Below, piece after piece: positions 47,272 through 55,529 of a stretch of DNA of 64,000 nucleotides. The translations under genes and the position numbers were made by a program. The notes beneath the pieces were generated by a model that was given only the letters and a program-made list of their open reading frames with translations, was not told where the DNA came from and ran no database searches. The stretch covers positions 1 to 64,000 of the forward strand of contig NZ_PSSW01000003.1 of NCBI RefSeq assembly GCF_002933295.1, in the 5' to 3' direction. This DNA comes from Marinobacter flavimaris. Its GTDB lineage: Bacteria > Pseudomonadota > Gammaproteobacteria > Pseudomonadales > Oleiphilaceae. Each line of letters opens with the position of its first letter. The stretch's first letter is position 1.

Positions 47272-47374
47272 GCAGGCGGGGATGGCTTTCCGAAACACGC
47301 TGTAAATACGTCCGTGTACGCCCGGCTACGCCATCCATGGCTCCGCAAGGTTTCGGAAAGCCATCCCCGCTTGC
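47272..47374. repeat. Long-armed palindrome between cyoE and the SCO gene
   Basis: Arms 47272-47296 and 47350-47374 pair over 25 nt with one mismatch (cores GGGGATGGCTTTCCG / CGGAAAGCCATCCCC). The 53-nt loop contains a shorter hairpin, GCCAT-CC-ATGGC, and the segment GTAAATACGTCCGTGTACG. The arm and loop layout resembles the elements at 25.5, 28.2, 28.3 and 53.7 kb, although the sequence differs. It separates two genes read in the same direction and could act as a terminator or processing site. Confidence 0.82.
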
Positions 47375-47401
47375 TTATCTGATCAACGAAGTGGACCACC
47401 C

Positions 47402-48073
47402 ATGAAAAGCTCCAGCTCTATTCGCCTTACCCTGTTCTGCCTTCTGCTAATCGTTGTTCTGATCTTTGGACTGGTTGTCGGACGGCAGGTGTTCCTGGTG
47501 GGCAACGAGGAACCGATTCCGGCGCCGGAGCTGACGGAGTTCAATACGTATGTCTATGATCAGCCTCGGCAATTGGCAGAGTTCACGCTGACGGATGAGA
47601 ACGGTGAAACGGTCACGCGGGAGAGTCTGAGGGGTCGCTGGACCATTGCATTCGTGGGCTACACCAATTGCCCGGATATCTGCCCGGCAGCCATGGCCAA
47701 TTTGCGCCAGACCGACAAGCTGCTGTCCAAGGAATTGCCCCAGCCTGACTATCTGCTGGTCAGCGCTGACCCGGAGCACGATACGCCGGAGAAACTCAAA
47801 GCCTACACGGACTTCTTCGGTGAAAATTTCCATGGTCTGACCGGAGATCTGGACACCTTGCGGGAACTGGCCAAAAGCCTGAACGCGGTGTTTGTCCATC
47901 GTGAGGTGGATGGCGAGCTGCTGGTGGATCACAGTGGCCATTTTGCGCTGCTGAACCCCGACGGCGAACTTGCTGCTGTGATCCAGCCGCCCCATAATCC
48001 GCACAACCTGGCCGAGGCCTTTGAGCGGATTTACCAGTGGGCAAAGGCCAATCGTGAACGGGTGAGCTCCTGA
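47402..48073 (+). CDS. SCO1/SenC-family copper chaperone
   Basis: A 223-residue protein with one N-terminal helix (residues 9-31) and a periplasmic thioredoxin-like domain. Copper-binding motif CPDIC (Cys90, Cys94) and the conserved histidine in VDHSGHFALL are present. It delivers copper to the CuA site of subunit II. It is the last gene of the oxidase cluster, separated from cyoE by the palindromic repeat. Confidence 0.94.
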   Translation: MKSSSSIRLTLFCLLLIVVLIFGLVVGRQVFLVGNEEPIPAPELTEFNTYVYDQPRQLAEFTLTDENGETVTRESLRGRWTIAFVGYTNCPDICPAAMANLRQTDKLLSKELPQPDYLLVSADPEHDTPEKLKAYTDFFGENFHGLTGDLDTLRELAKSLNAVFVHREVDGELLVDHSGHFALLNPDGELAAVIQPPHNPHNLAEAFERIYQWAKANRERVSS

Positions 48074-48095
48074 CGCTTCAGAAACCCGGAATCCG

Positions 48096-50576
48096 ATGCT
48101 CCCTATTGATGCCATTCTTCCAGACCTGAAAGCGGCCCTGGAACGCACGACTACCGTACTTCTGCAGGCTCCGCCCGGTGCCGGTAAAACCACCCGTGTG
48201 CCTGCCGCCCTTCTGGATGCGCCCTGGCGCGGTGACGGCAAGATCCTGATGCTGGAGCCCCGTCGGCTTGCAGCTCGCTCTGCCGCCCGGTTCATGGCCC
48301 GGCAACTCAATGAACAGCCCGGACAGACGGTAGGCTATCGCACAAGGCTGGATACCCGTGTGTCTGCGGCCACCCGGATCGAAGTCGTGACCGAAGGCAT
48401 CCTGACCCGGCTGATCCAGGCGGATCCGATGCTGGAGGAGTACGCGGCGGTCATCTTTGATGAGTTCCATGAGCGCTCTTTGCAGGCGGATCTGGGCCTG
48501 GCCCTGGTGCGGGAATCGCAGCAGGCGTTGCGGGAGGATCTGCGGTTGCTGGTGATGTCCGCAACCCTGGATACCGGGCCGATTGCGCAAGTGCTTGGAG
48601 ACGTTCCCGTAATAACCAGTGAAGGACGGGCGTTTCCGGTCGATGTTCATTACCGGCCGTTGCCGCGCAGTGGCCGCATGGTGGATCAGGTTACCGCTGT
48701 GGTTCGGGAGGCATTGGCTGATCAAAGCGGCTCACTGCTGGTGTTTCTGCCCGGTGTGGGTGAGATACGTCGGGTTGAGCAACAGCTCCGTGCAAACCTG
48801 CCGGACCGGGTGATGCTTGCTCCACTATACGGCAATCTGAAATCGGAGCAGCAGGACCAGGCAATCTCGCCGGCTCCCGAAGGCCAGCGCAAGGTGGTGT
48901 TGGCTACGGCTATTGCCGAAACCAGTCTGACCATTGAAGGGGTTCGGGTTGTTATCGATTGCGGTCAGCAGCGTCGGGCCGTTTTTGATCCCAACAGTGG
49001 CATGACCCGCCTGGTCACTGGCCGGGTATCCAGGGCTTCTGCGGAACAGCGTAAAGGCCGGGCCGGCCGGATGGAGCCCGGGGTCTGTTATCGATTGTGG
49101 AGCGAATCGGAACAGTTCGGATTGGCCGATTACACGCCGCCCGAAATTCTGGAGGCCGATCTGGCACCCTTGGTGCTGGAATTAGCCCAGTGGGGCGCGC
49201 GGGAAGCCGATGCCGTCGCCTGGATTGATAAGCCCCCTGCCGCCCATTGGAGGCAGGCTGTGGCCCTCCTGCGGTGGCTCGATCTGCTCGATTCAGACGG
49301 AGCTATTACGGACCACGGCAAAGCGGCCCGGGAGCTGGGTATACACCCGCGACTGGCGCATATGGTGCTGAAAGGCCGTTCTATAGGGCTCGGAGGCGCG
49401 GCTGCGGCCGTGGCCGCCTTGCTGGAAGAGCGTGATCTCCTGGGCCCCGGAACTGGTGCGGACATGCACGAGCGGGTTCGGGTGTTCTTCGGGGAACGGC
49501 GGGATCGCACGCTGGATGTCGCTCGCCTGAAGGCTGTACGCCAGTCGGCCCGGCGTCTTTCCGGGCCCGGGACGACTGAGGCAACACCGCCCTCGGAGAC
49601 CGAAATCGGCCGATTGCTTGCCCTGGCCTATCCGGACCGTATTGCCAGGCGGCGATCGGATAAGGCGGCGAGGTATCAGCTCAGTAATGGCAAAGGTGCG
49701 GTACTGAGAGAGGATGATCCCCTGGCACGGCACGAGTGGCTGGTGGCGGCCGAGCTGGATGGCCAGGCCCGCGAAGCCACGATTTACCTGGCCGCGCCGG
49801 TGGACATTCCGGACCTGGAGCTCGACCTGGCTGACCACATACAGGAGATCGAAGAGGCACTGTGGGACGACAGCCAGGGTAAAATTCTGGCGCGGCGTGC
49901 GCGAAAACTGGGTGAACTCGTGCTTCAGGAAAAGCCGCTCGGCCGGGTGGATCCGGAACTGGTCCGGCAGGGGCTGCTCAGCGCGATTCGGAAGAAGGGC
50001 CTGGAAAGCCTGCCCTGGAGTGATGGCAGTCGCCAGTGGCGTGCCCGAATGAGGTTGCTCGCCAGAACCTTCCCGGATTCCGGCTGGCCGGACACCGATG
50101 ACGCGGCGTTACTGGATAATCTCGAGGTTTGGCTGGGCCCGTTTTTGGTCGGCATGACCCGATGGTCCGATTTGGCCCGGATCGACCTGCTGGCGGCCCT
50201 TAACAGCCTGATTGATTACCCGGCCCAGCAGCAACTTCAGAGTCTGGCGCCAACACACCTGACCATACCGACCGGCCAGCGGGTGAGTCTGGATTACACC
50301 GCCGACAATGGCCCGGTTCTGGCGGCCAAGCTCCAGGCGTTGTTTGGCTGGAAAGAAACCCCTGCCGTGGCCGGCGGGCGGGTGCCGGTGGTGCTGCATC
50401 TGTTGTCCCCCGCCCAACGTCCACTGGCGGTCACCGCGGATCTGGCCAGCTTCTGGCGTAACGCCTACCCCGAGGTGCGCAAGGACATGCGTGGACGGTA
50501 TCCCAAGCATCCCTGGCCGGAAGATCCGTTTACCGCCGAGGCTCAGCAAGGCACGAAAAAACGCCCAACTCGCTGA
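48096..50576 (+). CDS. hrpB: ATP-dependent RNA helicase HrpB
   Basis: An 826-residue DEAH/RHA-type helicase. Motif I APPGAGKTTRVPAALL lies near residue 29, motif II is DEFHERSL (DEFH in place of DEAH, normal for HrpB), motif III is SATLD, and motif VI is QRKGRAGR. Downstream are HA2/winged-helix and the HrpB-specific C-terminal domain. Its cellular role in most bacteria is not established. The last 47 bp overlap the 3' end of the convergent eIF2B-like gene. Confidence 0.95.
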   Translation: MLPIDAILPDLKAALERTTTVLLQAPPGAGKTTRVPAALLDAPWRGDGKILMLEPRRLAARSAARFMARQLNEQPGQTVGYRTRLDTRVSAATRIEVVTEGILTRLIQADPMLEEYAAVIFDEFHERSLQADLGLALVRESQQALREDLRLLVMSATLDTGPIAQVLGDVPVITSEGRAFPVDVHYRPLPRSGRMVDQVTAVVREALADQSGSLLVFLPGVGEIRRVEQQLRANLPDRVMLAPLYGNLKSEQQDQAISPAPEGQRKVVLATAIAETSLTIEGVRVVIDCGQQRRAVFDPNSGMTRLVTGRVSRASAEQRKGRAGRMEPGVCYRLWSESEQFGLADYTPPEILEADLAPLVLELAQWGAREADAVAWIDKPPAAHWRQAVALLRWLDLLDSDGAITDHGKAARELGIHPRLAHMVLKGRSIGLGGAAAAVAALLEERDLLGPGTGADMHERVRVFFGERRDRTLDVARLKAVRQSARRLSGPGTTEATPPSETEIGRLLALAYPDRIARRRSDKAARYQLSNGKGAVLREDDPLARHEWLVAAELDGQAREATIYLAAPVDIPDLELDLADHIQEIEEALWDDSQGKILARRARKLGELVLQEKPLGRVDPELVRQGLLSAIRKKGLESLPWSDGSRQWRARMRLLARTFPDSGWPDTDDAALLDNLEVWLGPFLVGMTRWSDLARIDLLAALNSLIDYPAQQQLQSLAPTHLTIPTGQRVSLDYTADNGPVLAAKLQALFGWKETPAVAGGRVPVVLHLLSPAQRPLAVTADLASFWRNAYPEVRKDMRGRYPKHPWPEDPFTAEAQQGTKKRPTR

Positions 50577-51384
50577 TGCGTTTGCTGACCAGCGCGTGTG
50601 GCACCCGCTCAAAATAGATATTCCGTGGCGTTATCCAGTCTCCCGGCGGTGCGTTGAGTTCTTCCGCGGGCATTTCCTCGAGTTCAACGGACCCGGGGTC
50701 GGCGTCGCTGTTCCGGAAGCTGTCGGCAAGAACCCAGAGGGGCTTCCCGGCCGCATGGGCCGCCAGAGCCAACAAGTGTGTACCGCTTTTGTTGATAAAC
50801 TGCCCATTGGTAAGCCAGGTATCGCACCCGGTGATTATCAGGTCAGCCTGGGGCACAAACAGTCCCATCTGCGCATCGGTGATCAGGGTGACGGGTATGG
50901 CTAGCTCGTTCAGCGCCCGTGCCAGGGAGTGGCCCTCGAAACCCGGGCTGCTCTGGGTGCAGATGACAGAGAAGGCCCGGTCCTTTTCCGCCATTTTACG
51001 AAACAGCGCCAGTACCGCGGAGCTGGCGCTATGGGTCAGTATCACCGGCGACACTGGCAGAAGATCGATGGCGTGCCGGGCAATGGTTCCGGTGGCATTT
51101 TCCAGCTGGTCTCTGATGTCCATGACGGCCTGCCGTGCGACCTGAACATCACTGGATAGACGCTGCTCGATCATGGCCAGTGCATTGCCAATCACGATCA
51201 TGCTCGGGCGTGCCGCCCGGAGTTCTGCCAGTAGCCTCAGAAATGTCTCGCCCTCTGGCTCGACCTCGTCGAGGTAAGATAGCAGTTGATCGAGGGTGTT
51301 CAGTGCCAGCTGTGTAGCGCCTGACCGGGAGTCCGCTTTCAGTGCGGCCAGAAGGGACTTTGCCCTCGCATCAAGTTCCTGCAT
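50530..51384 (-). CDS. eIF2B alpha/beta/delta-like (initiation-factor-2B family) protein
   Basis: A 284-residue cytoplasmic protein of the IF-2B superfamily. The N-terminal helical region is followed by a Rossmann-like domain with the family segment VILTHSASSAVLALF, VICTQSSPGFEGHSLA, then VPQADLIITGCDTWLTNGQFINKSGTHLLALAAH (in part) and PLWVLADSFR. Related bacterial enzymes isomerise sugar phosphates (methylthioribose-1-P, ribose-1,5-bisP), but the substrate of this group is not clear. ATG 51384 has a GGGAGAG site. It overlaps hrpB tail to tail by 47 bp. Confidence 0.8.
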   Translation of the reverse strand: MQELDARAKSLLAALKADSRSGATQLALNTLDQLLSYLDEVEPEGETFLRLLAELRAARPSMIVIGNALAMIEQRLSSDVQVARQAVMDIRDQLENATGTIARHAIDLLPVSPVILTHSASSAVLALFRKMAEKDRAFSVICTQSSPGFEGHSLARALNELAIPVTLITDAQMGLFVPQADLIITGCDTWLTNGQFINKSGTHLLALAAHAAGKPLWVLADSFRNSDADPGSVELEEMPAEELNAPPGDWITPRNIYFERVPHALVSKRISELGVFSCLAEPRR

Positions 51385-51525
51385 TCCGCTCTCCCGTGCT
51401 TCTGTGCTGCTTGAAGGGTAGCACCTGTACGGTCTTTTCCTGATGTCCGGACGTGAAAATAGCACTTGCCTGAATGTCAGCCCTGTATAAAATACGCGCA
51501 ACTCAACCCCGAGTGCGCAGTATCC

Positions 51526-52344
51526 ATGCACCTTGTTTCCTTCGATATTTTCCGAACCCTGGGTTTTCCCGACACCACCGTCCTCAAGCCGGAGCAGTTT
51601 CTGCGCCATAAAGAACTGTTGCGGGAAGCGGATTGGGTCCTGTTCCCAGAATACTGGCAGTTAAATGCACTGGTTCACGGTCTTAAGTGCCGGGTGTTTC
51701 CCAGCGAAGCCAGCTACCGCATCGGCCACGACAAAGTGGAGATGACCCGTGCATTCCAGACGGTGGCCCCGGAGCACACGCCCTGGACCATGATTGAGGC
51801 CAACGGCCCGGTGGAACGTGACATGATCTGGGATGCCATGGTGCATCCGTTCGTGGCAAAGCTTCCCAAGGCCAGCATGGGCGAAGGCGTCTGGCTGATT
51901 GAATCCCGTGAGGACTGGCGCCGCTACTGCGAGCGCACTGACGTGCTCTACGCCCAGGAATACCTGCCTCTGGACCGGGATGCACGAGTTGTTGTGGTTG
52001 GCAATCAGGTGCTGACGGCTTACTGGCGAACCCAGGCCGATCAGGGCTTCTACAACAATGTGGCCAAAGGTGGCCGCATCGACAACAGCCCGGTTCCCCC
52101 GGCGATGACGGCGCTGGCATTGCGGCTGGCCCGGGATCTGGGTGTTGATCACGCCGGCTTTGATATTGCGCTGGTGGATGGCCACCCTTACGTACTGGAA
52201 TTCAACCGGTTGTTCGGAAACAAGGGATTGGGCCAGGGCACGGAGCTCCAGGAAGCGATTCTCGGCTATCTACGGGAACAGACTGAACCGGAAGACCCGG
52301 ACGGGCCTACCGAACCACCGCCGATATGGCCGGTGGCGGTCTAG
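51526..52344 (+). CDS. RimK-like ATP-grasp domain protein
   Basis: A 272-residue protein. After about 85 residues lacking a known motif, an ATP-grasp fold spans roughly residues 95-250: VAKLPKASMGEGVWLI (nucleotide-binding lysine and glycine loop), YAQEYLPLDRDARVVVVGN, and the metal-binding end FDIALVDGHPYVLEFNRLFGNKGL. Proteins of this group join a carboxylate to an amine using ATP; the substrate cannot be told. The start at 51526 is chosen as the first ATG after the likely promoter; the next gene is 178 bp downstream. Confidence 0.8.
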   Translation: MHLVSFDIFRTLGFPDTTVLKPEQFLRHKELLREADWVLFPEYWQLNALVHGLKCRVFPSEASYRIGHDKVEMTRAFQTVAPEHTPWTMIEANGPVERDMIWDAMVHPFVAKLPKASMGEGVWLIESREDWRRYCERTDVLYAQEYLPLDRDARVVVVGNQVLTAYWRTQADQGFYNNVAKGGRIDNSPVPPAMTALALRLARDLGVDHAGFDIALVDGHPYVLEFNRLFGNKGLGQGTELQEAILGYLREQTEPEDPDGPTEPPPIWPVAV

Positions 52345-52456
52345 GAATTCCCGCCAGAATTCATGCCAGTGGCGTTGCCAGTATTGCCCATTACTTATGG
52401 GTAGATATGCTCATATCCGGGCCCTCAAAAAAGCCCGATGATCGCGCTATCTAACG

Positions 52457-52488
52457 GGTGCTGCAGCGTTGCTGTAGTGCCTTTTTTT
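52457..52488 (+). terminator. Intrinsic terminator in the leader of the PLP decarboxylase gene
   Basis: An 11-bp stem with three wobble pairs (GGTGCTGCAGC at 52457-52467 and GCTGTAGTGCC at 52471-52481), a 3-nt loop and a run of seven T residues (52482-52488). The decarboxylase ATG follows 34 nt later, leaving no room for a full promoter between. A possible promoter lies upstream (TTGCCC/TATGCT near 52390-52417). It either ends the ATP-grasp transcript with read-through or works as an attenuator. A second short pairing, CGGGC/GCCCG at 52418-52437, precedes it. Confidence 0.65.
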
Positions 52489-52522
52489 ATGCCTGTTTGC
52501 CCTGTGGAGGGACACACCACCC

Positions 52523-53698
52523 ATGACCGAAGCCGCTAACGCCAATATCGCCGATTACTACGAAGCCGACACGTTCAAGCGCATCAAGGACTTTGCCGAC
52601 GGCAAGGAAACTCCGTTTGTGGTGATCGACACCGCAACGATTGACCGTCAGTACGACGAGCTGGTCGAGGGTTTCCCCTACGCCAAGGTTTACTATGCGG
52701 TGAAAGCCAACCCGGCCCCGCAGATCCTGACCATGCTGCGCGACAAGGGTGCCTCTTTCGATATCGCGTCGGTTTACGAGCTGGACAAGGTGATGGCCCT
52801 GGGTGTGACCGGTGAGCGGATCAGCTACGGCAATACCATCAAGAAGGCGAAGGACATTCGCACCTTCTACGAGAAAGGCGTTCGTATGTTTGCCACCGAC
52901 TCGGAGGCAGACCTTCGCAACATCGCCAAGGCGGCCCCGGGCTCGAAAGTGTATGTGCGTATCCTGACCGAAGGTACCCTGACGGCAGACTGGCCGCTGT
53001 CCCGCAAGTTCGGCTGCCAGACCGACATGGCCATGGACCTGCTGATCCTTGCCCGTGACCTGGGTCTGGTGCCCTACGGCGTGTCGTTTCACGTCGGTTC
53101 CCAGCAGCGCGAGATTGGCGCCTGGGATGCGGCCCTGAACAAGGTGAAGGTGATTTTCGAGCGTCTGAAGGAAGAAGACGGTATCGAGCTTAAGATGATC
53201 AACATGGGCGGTGGTTTCCCGGCCAACTACATCACTCGCACCAATGAGCTGAAGGTGTACGCCGAGGAGATTGCCCGCTTCCTGCACGAGGACTTTGGTG
53301 CGGAGCTGCCGGAGATCATCATCGAGCCGGGCCGATCGCTGATTTCCAACGCCGGTGTTCTGGTGAGCGAGGTGGTTCTGATTTCCCGGAAATCCCGTAC
53401 TGCCCTGCATCGCTGGGTGTTTACCGATGTGGGCAAGTTTTCAGGCCTGATCGAGACCCTGGATGAGGCGATCAAGTTTCCGATCTGGACTGAGAAGGCG
53501 GGCGAAGGCGAGGACTGTGTGATTGCCGGGCCGACCTGTGACAGTGCCGATATCATGTATGAGCATCACAAGTATCCGTTGCCGTTGAATCTGGCGATTG
53601 GGGATCGGATGTATTGGCTGTCTACCGGAGCCTATACAACGACATACAGCGCCATTGAGTTTAATGGGTTTCCTCCGTTGAAGGACTATTACATCTGA
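52523..53698 (+). CDS. speC: Type III PLP-dependent ornithine/lysine decarboxylase
   Basis: A 391-residue alanine-racemase-fold decarboxylase of the eukaryotic-type (group IV) ODC family, as in Pseudomonas SpeC. PLP lysine is Lys61 in YAVKANP. Other motifs are HVGSQQ, the glycine loop NMGGGFP, EPGRSLISNAG and the active-site cysteine Cys339 in GPTCDSAD. It should convert ornithine (possibly also lysine) to putrescine (or cadaverine). It is preceded by a leader terminator and followed by a long palindrome. Confidence 0.9.
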   Translation: MTEAANANIADYYEADTFKRIKDFADGKETPFVVIDTATIDRQYDELVEGFPYAKVYYAVKANPAPQILTMLRDKGASFDIASVYELDKVMALGVTGERISYGNTIKKAKDIRTFYEKGVRMFATDSEADLRNIAKAAPGSKVYVRILTEGTLTADWPLSRKFGCQTDMAMDLLILARDLGLVPYGVSFHVGSQQREIGAWDAALNKVKVIFERLKEEDGIELKMINMGGGFPANYITRTNELKVYAEEIARFLHEDFGAELPEIIIEPGRSLISNAGVLVSEVVLISRKSRTALHRWVFTDVGKFSGLIETLDEAIKFPIWTEKAGEGEDCVIAGPTCDSADIMYEHHKYPLPLNLAIGDRMYWLSTGAYTTTYSAIEFNGFPPLKDYYI

Positions 53699-53719
53699 CC
53701 CTGTATTAGTTCGGAGTCT

Positions 53720-53814
53720 GGCCGCGGGGCGGGGGTGTCCTTTCCTCTGGGAAAAACAACTCGCTTTGCTCAGACATTTTTTCCCGGCGGAAAGGACACC
53801 CCCGCCCCACGGCC
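53720..53814 (+). repeat. Constant-loop palindromic repeat, copy 3
   Basis: Arms 53720-53756 and 53778-53814 are 37 nt long and match at 34 positions (cores GGGGGTGTCCTTTCC / GGAAAGGACACCCCC). The loop CAACTCGCTTTGCTCAGACA lies at 53757-53776, differing by one base from copy 1. It is placed between the convergent speC and MFS genes, 54 bp from the MFS stop, and probably terminates transcription from both sides. Confidence 0.88.
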
Positions 53815-53868
53815 GTTCCGGCTGGATATGGGGAGTCCGCGAAGGGAAAATTGGTATTCAGAGAAGGA

Positions 53869-55077
53869 TCAGCTTTCGGGCTGGTCCTTTTTTCGTTCCA
53901 GGTTCAGGGTAAAGGCCAGGGGCAAGACCAGCAGGCCGTAGGTGATCATCAGCATCAGGGCATGGCGGGCATCGCCGGTCCAGTCGGCGACGACACCGCC
54001 AAGCATAGGCACGCAAAAAGCGACGGTGTAACCGACCAGGAAGGTGCCGGCGGAGAGGCGGCCAGTTTCGGCGGCGGAGACCACCAGCGGGGGTATCGCT
54101 ACGAGCAGGATCAGGAGCATGCCGGCGACCAAGCTCATGAGGGTGGCACTGACGATGGACCACCAGCCGGTAAGCATGACCGCGCCAATGGCGCCGAGCA
54201 GGCTGATGCTGGCCAGGGTGGCGATGACGCCACGACGCCCGACCCAGTAGCGCGCCATTTTCAGCATGATCAGGGAGGCGAAGACCTGGGCAAGGTTGTA
54301 CCAGAACAGGGCATCCGGCAGTTTGTCGAACTGGCCCTGATGCTGCAGCAGGTTGCCCATGTACGCGTTGAGGCCAAAAAACAGCGAGCCGGACAGGCCG
54401 AGCAGTAGACCGATTCTCAGGGTCAAGGGGTTATGCCAGTCCGGTAGCCAGGCTACTTTTCGCACCGGTTTGGCCCGGTCCCGTTTGGGCAGGAACAGGG
54501 CTGCGGCAACCAGCAGCGCCGGGAGTGACCAGGCCACCAGGGTGGCGCGCCAGCTGTTGTCTAGCAGGGGCATGAGCACAGGCAGCGTGATGCCGGCACC
54601 GATGAACTCACCCATCAGCATGCCGTTCATGTAGATCGCCGAGCCTAACGCGAGGTGGTGGGGTTCCAGCCACCGGGGCAGTAGTGCCGGCAGTGATGGT
54701 TGCATCATGGAGACGCCGATGCCCATGACGGCACTGGCAATCATCAGGGTCAGGGTGTCGGGCATCAGGCCGCGCCCGGCGGAGCCGATCACCATAATCA
54801 CCATGGCCAGAGCCAGGGTATTGCGGGGGCCAATCCGGGCAATGGCCAGTGAGCCGGGCATGGAGCCGATGGCCAGCATCAGGATGGGCAGGGTGGTCAG
54901 GGCGCCGGTGAGTGCCTGGGTGAGTGCCAGTTCGTTGCTGATGAAAGGCGCCAGGGGCGGCGCGACCAGTACCGGTATCCGCAGGTAAACGCCTGCCAGC
55001 CAAAGCAACACCGCCACCGGCAGCAGCTTCGCTGGCGGTGGCGGTGTGGTCGCGGCCTGGTGTTCAGCCACGGGCAA
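53869..55077 (-). CDS. MFS transporter, CynX/NimT-like
   Basis: A 402-residue inner-membrane carrier with 12 predicted helices. The start LWLAGVYLRIPVLVAPPLAPFI and GALTTLPILMLAIGSMPGSLA (each in part) fit the CynX/NimT branch of the major facilitator superfamily, whose members move cyanate, 2-nitroimidazole or unknown compounds. The start is TTG at 55077 or GTG at 55071; neither has a good ribosome site. The TTG is 6 nt after the ectC stop, so it may be cotranscribed with ectC and could move ectoine or a precursor; this is a guess from position. Confidence 0.8.
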   Translation of the reverse strand: MPVAEHQAATTPPPPAKLLPVAVLLWLAGVYLRIPVLVAPPLAPFISNELALTQALTGALTTLPILMLAIGSMPGSLAIARIGPRNTLALAMVIMVIGSAGRGLMPDTLTLMIASAVMGIGVSMMQPSLPALLPRWLEPHHLALGSAIYMNGMLMGEFIGAGITLPVLMPLLDNSWRATLVAWSLPALLVAAALFLPKRDRAKPVRKVAWLPDWHNPLTLRIGLLLGLSGSLFFGLNAYMGNLLQHQGQFDKLPDALFWYNLAQVFASLIMLKMARYWVGRRGVIATLASISLLGAIGAVMLTGWWSIVSATLMSLVAGMLLILLVAIPPLVVSAAETGRLSAGTFLVGYTVAFCVPMLGGVVADWTGDARHALMLMITYGLLVLPLAFTLNLERKKDQPES

Positions 55078-55083
55078 GACGAT

Positions 55084-55479
55084 TCAGTCTTCGCTGGTGT
55101 CCGGCAGATAGGCACCGTCTTCGTCGTGGACTTCACGGCCGGTAACCGGTGGATTGAAGGCACAGATTAGTCGCATGTCTTCCGTGCCACCGTACAGGGT
55201 GTGCTGGTCATGCTTGTCGAGTGCGTACAGGGTTCCGTCAGTGATCTCGTGGGTTTCACCAGTGGCTTTGTCCAGGATCTTGCCGTTACCGGCAACGCAA
55301 TAGACGGCTTCCAGGTGATGCTTGTACCAGAGGTTCAACTCGGCCCCGGCAGGGATGATGGTCTCGTGGAAGGAAAAGCCCATGCCGTCTTTCTTGAGCA
55401 GCATGCGGCGGCTTGTCCACCCTGGGCCGGTGACTTCCCGCTCGGTACCGATAATGTCTTGCACTCGTACGATTTTCAT
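55084..55479 (-). CDS. ectC: L-ectoine synthase
   Basis: A 131-residue cupin enzyme that cyclises N-gamma-acetyl-diaminobutyrate to the osmolyte ectoine. The iron ligands known from EctC structures are at the expected positions: Glu57, Tyr85 and His93. The start [16 protein letters not shown] and the [14 protein letters not shown] segment are typical. ATG 55479 has an AGGAAT ribosome site. ectA, ectB and ectD are absent from the window, so this is either a lone ectC or the rest of the pathway is elsewhere. The MFS gene follows. Confidence 0.93.
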   Translation of the reverse strand: MKIVRVQDIIGTEREVTGPGWTSRRMLLKKDGMGFSFHETIIPAGAELNLWYKHHLEAVYCVAGNGKILDKATGETHEITDGTLYALDKHDQHTLYGGTEDMRLICAFNPPVTGREVHDEDGAYLPDTSED

Positions 55480-55529
55480 GAGCATTCCTCATTGTGTGAT
55501 GGAATAGCCTTTTAGTATAAACATCCCTT

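Noticed and set aside
52438..52550. Possible leader peptide (about 30 codons) upstream of the decarboxylase, overlapping its start
   Set aside because: No ribosome site precedes the ATG, and the peptide lacks the arginine/ornithine-sensing features of known leader peptides; the terminator alone is reported.
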